Part shown: positions 26,555-34,248 of the stretch, piece after piece
Layout: each line of letters begins with the position of its first letter
How positions within the stretch are numbered: the stretch's first letter is position 1
Assembly: GCF_000620865.1 (NCBI RefSeq)
Contig: NZ_KK211190.1
Coordinates: 2,245,971 to 2,309,970 of the forward strand
DNA from: Exiguobacterium sibiricum 7-3
GTDB taxonomy: Bacteria; Bacillota; Bacilli; Exiguobacteriales; Exiguobacteriaceae
DNA length: 64,000 nucleotides
Reading direction: 5' to 3'
Translations under genes and position numbers: made by a program
The notes under the pieces: model-generated
What the model was told of the DNA's origin: nothing
Database searches by the model: none
What the model saw: only the letters and a program-made list of their open reading frames with translations

Positions 26555-27992
26555 TTTTCCACCTCATCTCTTGTTCCATTCGATTGACAAGTAATGTCGC
26601 TCCCATCATGACGATCGGAACGCCTCCACATGGATGGACAGATGCGCCGACTGCATATAATCGTTCAATATCAGCGTATGGTTTTGCTTGTGTCTTCAAG
26701 GCAGCGGATTGGCGAATCGTTGGTGCGATTCCAAAACTTCCGCCCTCATACAATCCAAATTCTTTTGCATCTTGAGGTGTTCGAACCTGCATTTCCATGA
26801 CCTGCTGTTCGAATCCAGGTATATGCTGCTCGATTTTGGCTAAAATCCGATCGATGAATCCATGAGCCTCGTACCGGTCCCGGTCAAAACCGCGTGGTGA
26901 TGGAACCAGTGCATACACGACACTGTCATCCGCTTCCGTTAATGTATCATCCACCTTACTCGGATTAAACAGATACACCGCCGGATGCTCCGGTAACTCA
27001 TCTTTTTTGAAAATCGATGTCATCAAAGGTTGAAGATCGCTTGGCATCAGGAAACGATGCACCGGTAGATCCACTTTTCCTTTTATCTTAAAGTACAATA
27101 ACAGTGTACCGCCTGATGGAACATATTTTTTAGGTTGCTTGCCTTCCACCAGATATTCCATCAGCGGGAACTCACCATTCAACACGACGCTGTCATACAG
27201 ATGTTCTTGTCCGTTGACAAACACTCCTTTAGCTTGTCCTTCTCTAATCATTACACGTTCGACCGGCTGGTTAAACTCGAACCGCACCCCCCGTCGAACA
27301 AGTTCCTCGTACATCCGCTCCGCTAGGGAAAAATAACCGCCTTTGACATACCAGACGCCTTCTTCCTGTTCCCGGTAAGGGATCAGTCCATAAATCGAAG
27401 GTGTCGTATACGGATTGCCTCCAATATAAAAGGTCGGAAAGCTGTAAGCCATTCGCAAGTGTTTACTTTTAAAGAAACGTTTTAAGTGGTCATGTGCCGT
27501 TTCCATCGCATGCATCTTCACTAAAGGCGCTAACATATCCGGATGTAATAAATCACGTTTACGGAAATAGGTCCGCTCTAAAAATTTCGATACGCTGACG
27601 TCATAATCCTTTGCTTTTTGTTGCATAAATTCTTGGAACCCGCGACCTTCTCCAAATTGACGCTCAATCGCAACCGTTTGATCGACCACATCCGCTTGTT
27701 TTGTCACAACGGTTCCGTCATCAAAATGCAGATCATACAACGGGTCAATCCGTTCCAACTCGACACCTTCAAGACCGGCTTCTCTCAGTTGTTCCTGGAG
27801 TTTCCCAGGCATCAAGACGATCGTCGGTCCCTGGTCAATTCTTCCGCCTGTCTCGAAATCGACAGAGGCGAGCCGACCGCCTGCACGTGACTCTTTTTCA
27901 AAAATTGTGATTTCCACTTCCGGATAACGTTTTGTTAACAATAAAGCTGCGTGCAAGGTTCCGACTCCTGCTCCAACAAATCCAATCTTCAT
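26520..27992 (-). CDS. CrtN-family carotenoid desaturase, divergent paralogue
   Basis: 490 residues, FAD-dependent desaturase fold. The nucleotide-binding segment is FVGAGVGTLHAALLL, with one base step unlike the usual GxGxxG (GAGVGTL). It also has IDQGPTIVLMPG, FLERTYFRKRD and a C-terminal AVGASVHPCGGVPIVMMGA. It is distinct from the second CrtN at 27989 and from crtNb. Its ATG overlaps the stop of that upstream crtN by 4 bases, and crtM overlaps its end. It may carry out part of the desaturation steps or a separate end-group reaction; sequence alone does not decide. Confidence 0.75.
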   Translation of the reverse strand: MKIGFVGAGVGTLHAALLLTKRYPEVEITIFEKESRAGGRLASVDFETGGRIDQGPTIVLMPGKLQEQLREAGLEGVELERIDPLYDLHFDDGTVVTKQADVVDQTVAIERQFGEGRGFQEFMQQKAKDYDVSVSKFLERTYFRKRDLLHPDMLAPLVKMHAMETAHDHLKRFFKSKHLRMAYSFPTFYIGGNPYTTPSIYGLIPYREQEEGVWYVKGGYFSLAERMYEELVRRGVRFEFNQPVERVMIREGQAKGVFVNGQEHLYDSVVLNGEFPLMEYLVEGKQPKKYVPSGGTLLLYFKIKGKVDLPVHRFLMPSDLQPLMTSIFKKDELPEHPAVYLFNPSKVDDTLTEADDSVVYALVPSPRGFDRDRYEAHGFIDRILAKIEQHIPGFEQQVMEMQVRTPQDAKEFGLYEGGSFGIAPTIRQSAALKTQAKPYADIERLYAVGASVHPCGGVPIVMMGATLLVNRMEQEMRWKSGYSDERVRDM

Positions 27993-29479
27993 TTCAAAGC
28001 ACCTACTTTACTTGTCAATAAATCGGCTGTGATCCGGGCAGATTCAAAAATCGTCGGCAATCCGCTTCCTGGGTGCGTTCCCCCGCCTACTAAATAGACA
28101 TGGTCTAATTCCTCAAAACGGTTATGTGGTCTGAAGTACATCATCTGTGTCAATTGATGGCCCAGGTTAAAGGTTGCCCCTTGGTGGACGCCCATTGCTT
28201 CCCAATCATCCGGTGTAAACATCTCTTCCACTTCAATTGCCGCTTCGACACCTTTATAAGGAGAACGGTGTTCGAGTGCATCGAGAACACGACGGCGCAG
28301 TTTAGGTCCTTCAATCGCCCAGTCAAGTTCGGAATAATTATTCGGAACTGGTACTAAGACATACAAAGATGATTTTCCTTCCGGTGCAAGTGTCCCGTCG
28401 ATAATTGATGGATTTTGGACATAAAATGAAAAGTCATCTGATAATTCCAATGTCTGAGTCATCTCCCGGACATTTTTTTCATAATCATCAGCAAAGTAAA
28501 TCGTATGGTGCGGGGCGTCAAAGGATTTATTGACACCTAAGTACAGCATGAACGTCGAACAAGAGAACTTTTTACGATCAATTTTCGGACGCGACCATTT
28601 CTTTAAGACGCCTTCAGGCACAAGATGATTCATCGCATGAGCAAAGTCTGCTCCGACAACGACATCATCGTATAGAACATGTTCACCCGACTCGAGAATG
28701 ACTCCTGTCGCGGTCGTCCCTTCCAAAATCAATTGACTGATCCCTGTATTAAGATGGACGGTTCCCCCGAGTTCTTCCACTGCCCGTTTCATTGCTTCTG
28801 GAATTTGATTCATTCCACCAATTGGGTGATGGACACCGTAAGCATGTTCCATGTAAGACAAGATAGAAAAACCGCCTGGACATTCCCATGCTGACATGCC
28901 TAGATACTTAGCTTGGAAAGTAAAGGCATATTTCAACTCTTCACTCGTAAAATAATCGGACAGGACATCGTATAAAGAACGCCCGAGAGAAAGACGCGGT
29001 AGCGCCGTGATGACGCGTGGAGATAGATAATCCGTTAATTTATCGTGTTTCGTCTGCAAAATCGGCATTAGCTTTGCCAGCTTCAGGGCTTGTTCTGCCA
29101 TGAAACGATCATAACCTTCTCCATTTCCAGGAAAATGTTGCTCAATCGTCTGTTTCATCCGATCACGATCCGTCGTCATCGTAAAATGATCTTTGCCCCC
29201 GTTAAAATACAGGGTGTACATCGGATCCAACGCTTTCAAATCCAAATAATCCTTCATCTCTAGGCCGATACTCGTAAATAGATTCTCTAAAATATGCGGC
29301 ATGTTTAAAAAGGTAGGACCACGATCAAATTGATACTCTCCGACCTGAACGCGAGATGTTCGTCCCCCGACTATCGGTTGTTTTTCATATACGGTGACAT
29401 CTATTCCTCTACCTGCAAGCAACATCGCACAAGCGAGCCCTCCAGGTCCTGCTCCAATAACGGCTACACGCTGCTTCAC
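27989..29479 (-). CDS. crtN: Dehydrosqualene desaturase CrtN
   Basis: About 496 residues. N-terminal FAD motif VAVIGAGPGGLACAMLL, then GGRTSRV, DRGPTFLNMP, SCSTFMLYLGV, LAPEGKSSLYVLVPVP and the C-terminal LVGGGTHPGSGLPTIFESA. The middle segments agree with Staphylococcus CrtN. It introduces double bonds into dehydrosqualene to give diaponeurosporene or diapolycopene. The frame is open from 29527, but AAGGAGAG sets the start at the GTG at 29479. It is the first gene of a crtN / crtN-like / crtM operon. Confidence 0.85.
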   Translation of the reverse strand: MKQRVAVIGAGPGGLACAMLLAGRGIDVTVYEKQPIVGGRTSRVQVGEYQFDRGPTFLNMPHILENLFTSIGLEMKDYLDLKALDPMYTLYFNGGKDHFTMTTDRDRMKQTIEQHFPGNGEGYDRFMAEQALKLAKLMPILQTKHDKLTDYLSPRVITALPRLSLGRSLYDVLSDYFTSEELKYAFTFQAKYLGMSAWECPGGFSILSYMEHAYGVHHPIGGMNQIPEAMKRAVEELGGTVHLNTGISQLILEGTTATGVILESGEHVLYDDVVVGADFAHAMNHLVPEGVLKKWSRPKIDRKKFSCSTFMLYLGVNKSFDAPHHTIYFADDYEKNVREMTQTLELSDDFSFYVQNPSIIDGTLAPEGKSSLYVLVPVPNNYSELDWAIEGPKLRRRVLDALEHRSPYKGVEAAIEVEEMFTPDDWEAMGVHQGATFNLGHQLTQMMYFRPHNRFEELDHVYLVGGGTHPGSGLPTIFESARITADLLTSKVGALK

Positions 29480-29513
29480 ACGAATCTCTCCTTTTTCTCT
29501 ACTCGTTTTAACT

Positions 29514-29543
29514 ATTATACTAATCACATACTACTCCCCACAA
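29514..29543 (-). promoter_or_regulatory. Promoter of the crtN-crtM operon
   Basis: Reverse strand: perfect -10 TATAAT (29514-29519), 18-nt spacer, weak -35 TTGTGG (29538-29543). It lies between the methyltransferase terminator and crtN. Confidence 0.55.
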
Positions 29544-29568
29544 ATTTGAACTGCCCTGAAAGTGTAAA

Positions 29569-29600
29569 AAACGCCAGGCTCCCTTTAGGAAGTGGCGTTT
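29569..29600 (-). terminator. Terminator of the methyltransferase gene
   Basis: Stem AAACGCCA/TGGCGTTT around the stop codon, followed on the reverse strand by a T run (GTTTTTTAC). Confidence 0.75.
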
Positions 29601-30583
29601 GCAGTCACAATATACCAAGCTCCTTCTTTTAAAAATGGTGAAATTGACACATTTTTAAAACCGGCAGCATGAAGTTGTTCTGTTAATTCTTCTTTCCCCG
29701 GCAACGGATAAAGATTTTCATGTAAAGTCATGAAAGCATTGAATGCAGCAGAGAATGGTGCACCATGTTCACTGTCACGTAATGGTGTGACCAGAATGAC
29801 TGTGCCGTCATCTTTGACAAAACGTCGGACACCTTCCAGAAGGCGAAGACGCTCTTCTTTCGGGAAATAATACAAAATGTTGTTCATCATGACCCCGTCA
29901 TATGTTTCTTTGACGTCAAATGTTTTGATATCCCCGACGGCAAAGTCAATTTCACCGGTCGTATCCCGGCGTTTGGCTTCCGCGATGACCGATTCCTCGA
30001 TATCAATTCCCGCCAGTCGTAGTTCAGGCAAGGCTTCATGAATTTTACGTAAGTAACCCCCGTAGGCACAGCCGATATCTAGTAATGATGTCACGTTTTG
30101 ACTACGGATAATATGACGGACAGCAGGAAATGCAACAGTTTCCACTAATGCAGATGTTTCTGCTACGATGTCGCCGTGCTCTTCGCCATCAAATGTTTTT
30201 TGATGACCATGTTCCAAAAATTGTGGATAAGAGAATAAAGCAGGCAAATGAAGTTCCATTAACTCGGATAACATAAATCCAATACTTCTCTCATCTGTTT
30301 TTGATAGTTCGGGTAAGACATGACGTGTCGCTGTATAGCGTAAATCTTTCTTTTTTAAATGTCCTACTGCCAATCCGACTTCAAACCAACGGGATAAAGC
30401 TTCTGTTGTCAGCGATTGTTTGAGGCGGACTTGTGCTTCGGCTTGTGTCGCCCCTGATCCTAAGACATCAAACAGACCATATTTATACCCAATATAACCG
30501 TGCCATAATGGTAAAATCGGTTCTGCTCGCTTCATCCACTTTCTTGCCCGGAAAACTTTTGTCCATTCTTTCAACTGTGCCAC
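29585..30583 (-). CDS. SAM-dependent methyltransferase next to the carotenoid genes
   Basis: About 332 residues. An N-terminal helical region (about 1-130) precedes a class I methyltransferase fold. Motif I is SLLDIGCAYGGYLRKI, followed by LAGIDIEESVI and MMNNILYYFPKEER. The frame is open from 30772, but GAGAGGGG upstream of GTG at 30583 (VAQLKEWTKV) sets a later start. It is upstream of crtN on the same strand but has its own terminator. It could methylate the carotenoid carboxyl end; that is inference from position only. Confidence 0.72.
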   Translation of the reverse strand: MAQLKEWTKVFRARKWMKRAEPILPLWHGYIGYKYGLFDVLGSGATQAEAQVRLKQSLTTEALSRWFEVGLAVGHLKKKDLRYTATRHVLPELSKTDERSIGFMLSELMELHLPALFSYPQFLEHGHQKTFDGEEHGDIVAETSALVETVAFPAVRHIIRSQNVTSLLDIGCAYGGYLRKIHEALPELRLAGIDIEESVIAEAKRRDTTGEIDFAVGDIKTFDVKETYDGVMMNNILYYFPKEERLRLLEGVRRFVKDDGTVILVTPLRDSEHGAPFSAAFNAFMTLHENLYPLPGKEELTEQLHAAGFKNVSISPFLKEGAWYIVTANATS

Positions 30584-30645
30584 AAGCGTTCCCCTCTCGA
30601 CTGCGTAATATATCCCTTTTCCCAAATAACAACAGATTGTAAACA

Positions 30646-30686
30646 CAAAAAAACACACGTCCCTCTCCATTATGAGAAACGTGTGT
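30646..30686 (-). terminator. Terminator of the YisL-like gene
   Basis: Stem ACACACGT/ACGTGTGT with an inner TCTC/GAGA stem, followed on the reverse strand by seven T. Confidence 0.85.
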
Positions 30687-30734
30687 ATGAATGAAGCAAA
30701 ATGATTATCTTTTGTTGTTCTGATTAAAATCGAT

Positions 30735-31115
30735 TTAGAAGAACTGCATGCCGTAAGGTAACGAGTAACCAAGGAAAATCGTTACGAGAACAAGCACTCC
30801 AAACCCAAGTAAGAAACCAGAATAAGATTTTCCTTTTTTCAAACGAACGAGTGTCAATTCACCCAAAATCAGGACGAGGAGACCTGCTGTAATTTTTGCA
30901 TGGTATAAACCATCTGGATTAGCGGACAGACCCATGATCGTGATGTAAAGATAAAGTCCCGTTGCAAACGTCAAGAGCAACAAGAGACGAAACGCCATAT
31001 GAACGCCTTTGGCAGCACTTTTTCCATTTTTGTACATCGAGAATGCAACAAAAAACGTAACAAGCAGTAAAACCCATAATAAAACGTGTGTGTGTACAAA
31101 TGCAGTAATCGGCAT
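30735..31115 (-). CDS. yisL: YisL-family (DUF1516) membrane protein
   Basis: 126 residues with four membrane helices. The N-terminus MPITAFVHTHVLLWVLLL is typical of the UPF0344/YisL family of small Bacilli membrane proteins of unknown role. AAGGGGGAA sets the start at 31115, not the upstream ATG at 31136. It is monocistronic with its own terminator. Confidence 0.8.
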   Translation of the reverse strand: MPITAFVHTHVLLWVLLLVTFFVAFSMYKNGKSAAKGVHMAFRLLLLLTFATGLYLYITIMGLSANPDGLYHAKITAGLLVLILGELTLVRLKKGKSYSGFLLGFGVLVLVTIFLGYSLPYGMQFF

Positions 31116-31177
31116 TTGAATTCCCCCTTTATTCATTCTTCATTCATCGTATCTGATTTCCCGCTTCAGATATAGTG

Positions 31178-33742
31178 TTATTTTCCTGACATATCAATCA
31201 CGTCAGAAATAACGGTGTAATCCGAGACGTGTTGCGGTAGCTTCACGGTAAACGTACTTCCCTGCTTTTCAATCGACTCGACCGTAATCTCTCCGTCATG
31301 TCCTTCGACGATTTCCTTACAAATCGCAAGACCAAGACCTGTCCCGCCAATTTTCCGGCTGTCTGAATTATCGACCCGATAAAATTTGTCGAATAATTTC
31401 GCTAAAGCAGATTTTGGAATTCCGATTCCTTCGTCTCGTACGGCAAATTGGACATGATGCCGATTTGCTTCTAATACAACTTCGATTTTACCGCCTAATG
31501 GAGAGTACTTGACAGCATTGTTCAGTAAATTATTCATCAGTTGCTTCATTTTTTCCTCATCAGCTTCAATCAGCGGACAAACGTCTGTTAAGGAACGGAA
31601 CGTGATCGTATGATTTGTTGTCGACGCCGCATAGAATTGAGTCGTTTCTTCTAAAAGCGGTTGTAAGTCAAGTAACCCTTTTTGATAAGATTGAATTCTC
31701 GCTTCCATCCGTTGGACATCAAGAAAATCATTGACGAGATTCGACAAACGTTCCGTTTCTGAATGGATGGTTTTTAAATACTTGTCTTGTTTTGAGAGAT
31801 CCATCTTCCGATTCAACATCAGTTCCGTGAAGCCATAGATGGAGGATAACGGAGTCCTTAACTCATGCGAGACCGTCGAGACCAACTCCGATTTCAGTCG
31901 GTCCATTTCTGTTTCCTTCGTCACATCACGCAAGACAAGCATCGTCCCTTTTCGAATTCCTTCGACTTCAATCGTTTCCACATAAAACTGAATAAAGACG
32001 ACTTGTTGATGGATGGAAAACTGGAGACTGTCTTTCGGGACTTCACCTCGTAGAATTCCTTCCATGTAGCGTGCAAATACTTCCGGTTCATCGACAACTG
32101 CACGAATTGTATCGAGGCATCCATGAAGCGTTTCGTTTTTTGTCGTTCCATACTGAAGCTCTGGAAATAAATCATACAACGGACGATTGACGAATACTTC
32201 GTCTTTTCCCGGTTCGATATAGATGACCGCTTCACGGATTGAGTCCAAAATACGTTCTGTTTTTGTCTTTTCACGGTTCATTTCATCAAATAACCGCATT
32301 CGTAACAAGGATAGAGACAGCTGACGTGAAAATGACATGATGTCACGCATCTGTTCATTCGTAAACTGATCCCGGTAACGAACAAGGTAAATGAACGCAA
32401 TCGCTTCTTCCGACGCCGGATCGAGAATCGGAACTGCTGTCTCATACATATAGTATGGATACGGTAACGGATGATCACTTGCGACCTGTTTAGAGGAATG
32501 AACGGCTTTTTTCAATGACTCAGCCCGTTTCAATAAAGAAAGATCGCTTCCTAACAGCCGCTCTGAAAGTTCTTCAGTCATGCCGTGTGTCACAATCGAA
32601 TACGCAGATCCTTCATCGACGAAGACAAGGGCTCCGATTTCGGAATCCGTGATGGCAATTAACTTTTCAATGATTTCCGGATAAGCCGTCAACGCTTCCC
32701 GTGCTGCCAACGTTTCAGTCAAATCATTACGATATTGCAGGTGTTGTTCATTTCGCATTGTCAATTCGAGTGCTTCCTCGAGTTCCTGTTGCTGTGCCTG
32801 CAATTCTTCCTGTTGTGCCTGCAGTTCTTCCTGTTGTGCCTGCAGTTCTTCGTTTTTGGCTAAAAGATGCTGTTTGTTTTCAGAAATCGAGCTCGCCATT
32901 TGATTGAAGGACAAGGCTAGAATTCCGATTTCATCTTTCCGTCCAGAAACTTTGACATGTTTGATGTCTTCGCCACTGGCTAGACGCTGGCTATTTTTGA
33001 CGAGTGATAATAACTCTGCTGTAATTTTACGAATGAACGGATAGACGAAAAAGATCAATACACCAACTAATACGATGATATTCGACAGCCAAATCAGTTG
33101 CGTCGTTTGAATTTCCCGCTCCAACTGCCCACTGGTTTTTTCTGACCAGTCCTCTAAAAAGTCTCGATATCCGCCAAGCGCCAACTCACTTTTATTGATT
33201 TCCGACAAGACATCAATGTTTCCAGAAGTATCTAGCTTGATTCGTCCACTCGCCAGTAACTCTTTGCCGAGCGGCAAGGACGTTAATGTTTTACCTTCCA
33301 AAAAGGACTCCGTGACCGTTCCAGATTCCTTCGCTTCAACATACGATTGAATCAACGGTAAAATCGCTTCGAAGTAGTAGGCATACAATTCACGTGAAGA
33401 ACGCGCATAATCTTTTCCTTGTTGATAAATTGCATTTTCTTCAAACCAACGTGTTTGTTCATCAATGGTTTTCCGTTGATTGACCATCTTCTGATAAATG
33501 TCTTGATCACCAATCAGCGCATAGCCCCGCATGTTGAACTGCAAATCCTGCCATTCTTCCCACAGTGCGCCGGCCCGTGCACTGCGCTCTCTGATGTCTT
33601 CCAGTTTCAATCGGGTTTCTTGCAATTTCGTGTCGGTATAATTGTAGACAATCAGTGAAGAAATCATAAGTGTCGTTAAAACGATATAAAAGGAGGCCAT
33701 CAACTGGCGTCCGATTTTTCGATTAATCCACTGGATGATCAC
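31178..33742 (-). CDS. Large sensor histidine kinase (CHASE3-HAMP-coiled coil-GAF-PAS-HisKA-HATPase)
   Basis: 854 residues. A first membrane helix (about 13-33) is followed by a CHASE3-like extracellular sensor, a second helix (about 212-232) and HAMP. A Gln/Glu-rich coiled coil made of EELQAQQ repeats (about 298-320) comes next, then GAF-like and PAS-like regions and HisKA with the phosphoacceptor in SHELRTPLSSIYGF (H near 631). The HATPase has NNLLNNAVKYS, DEGIGIP and GTGLGLA. It starts at a GTG after AGGAGG, overlapping the end of the CheY-like regulator by 20 bases. The signal is unknown. Confidence 0.88.
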   Translation of the reverse strand: MIIQWINRKIGRQLMASFYIVLTTLMISSLIVYNYTDTKLQETRLKLEDIRERSARAGALWEEWQDLQFNMRGYALIGDQDIYQKMVNQRKTIDEQTRWFEENAIYQQGKDYARSSRELYAYYFEAILPLIQSYVEAKESGTVTESFLEGKTLTSLPLGKELLASGRIKLDTSGNIDVLSEINKSELALGGYRDFLEDWSEKTSGQLEREIQTTQLIWLSNIIVLVGVLIFFVYPFIRKITAELLSLVKNSQRLASGEDIKHVKVSGRKDEIGILALSFNQMASSISENKQHLLAKNEELQAQQEELQAQQEELQAQQQELEEALELTMRNEQHLQYRNDLTETLAAREALTAYPEIIEKLIAITDSEIGALVFVDEGSAYSIVTHGMTEELSERLLGSDLSLLKRAESLKKAVHSSKQVASDHPLPYPYYMYETAVPILDPASEEAIAFIYLVRYRDQFTNEQMRDIMSFSRQLSLSLLRMRLFDEMNREKTKTERILDSIREAVIYIEPGKDEVFVNRPLYDLFPELQYGTTKNETLHGCLDTIRAVVDEPEVFARYMEGILRGEVPKDSLQFSIHQQVVFIQFYVETIEVEGIRKGTMLVLRDVTKETEMDRLKSELVSTVSHELRTPLSSIYGFTELMLNRKMDLSKQDKYLKTIHSETERLSNLVNDFLDVQRMEARIQSYQKGLLDLQPLLEETTQFYAASTTNHTITFRSLTDVCPLIEADEEKMKQLMNNLLNNAVKYSPLGGKIEVVLEANRHHVQFAVRDEGIGIPKSALAKLFDKFYRVDNSDSRKIGGTGLGLAICKEIVEGHDGEITVESIEKQGSTFTVKLPQHVSDYTVISDVIDMSGK
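32789..32851 (-). repeat. Three tandem copies of a 21-bp repeat encoding EELQAQQ
   Basis: Two identical 21-bp units (32810-32830 and 32831-32851) and one diverged copy (32789-32809) encode a heptad-like Gln/Glu coiled coil between HAMP and GAF of the sensor kinase. In-frame copy changes would lengthen or shorten the coiled coil by whole heptads. Confidence 0.85.
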
Positions 33743-34100
33743 TCAATATTCCTCCTACGACATCAATCAATTCGAGTGGACTAAACGGTTTAGAAAAGAA
33801 ATAATTCGCTCCAATCTCTTCTGCCCGTTCCCGGTCAGATTGTTGGCTTTTCGCTGTCAACATCATGATTTTCAAATTTTGTTTATCTGGATGACGTCGC
33901 ACCTTTTCGATGACTTCAATTCCCGTCATGCCAGGCATCATATAATCGAGCAGAACGAGATCATAATGCTGACTCATGATTTTCTGATAGGCTTCATCAC
34001 CATCTGTCGCTTCATCAATCGTATACCCTTCATCTTCTAATGTATCGAGCACCAACATGCGTAACACATCTTCGTCTTCCGCTAATAAAATACGTGCCAT
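33723..34100 (-). CDS. CheY-like single-domain response regulator
   Basis: 125 residues, receiver domain only. The acidic pair EDED is at residues 8-11, the phospho-aspartate is D52 (LVLLDYMMPG) and the lysine lies in MLTAKS. It has no output domain, so it acts by protein contact or in a phosphorelay. It is upstream of and overlaps the large sensor kinase gene, making them partners. Confidence 0.9.
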   Translation of the reverse strand: MARILLAEDEDVLRMLVLDTLEDEGYTIDEATDGDEAYQKIMSQHYDLVLLDYMMPGMTGIEVIEKVRRHPDKQNLKIMMLTAKSQQSDRERAEEIGANYFFSKPFSPLELIDVVGGILSDHPVD

Positions 34101-34184
34101 CTATAAAACCTCCTACGGTATCTGGTTATTCTTTTTACATACCTTTTCATTTTACACAGTTCTTTCATATTTAGAAATGAAAAT

Positions 34185-34240
34185 CGTCTAACGAATTCGT
34201 TCTGTTCACTGAATAGGTGACAGAATCGATTCGTCAGACG
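34185..34240 (-). terminator. Terminator of the addB-addA operon
   Basis: Long imperfect hairpin with CGTCT/AGACG at its base. It lies just after the addA stop and is followed on the reverse strand by ATTTTCATTTC. Confidence 0.65.
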
Positions 34241-34248
34241 TAAGGTAA

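Noticed and set aside
26520-29479. One of the two crtN-like genes being a decayed duplicate
   Set aside because: Both frames are full length, uninterrupted, translationally coupled and keep FAD-binding and C-terminal motifs.
32786-32851. CRISPR-like or intergenic repeat
   Set aside because: The repeats are in frame within the sensor kinase gene, have no spacers and encode a coiled coil.
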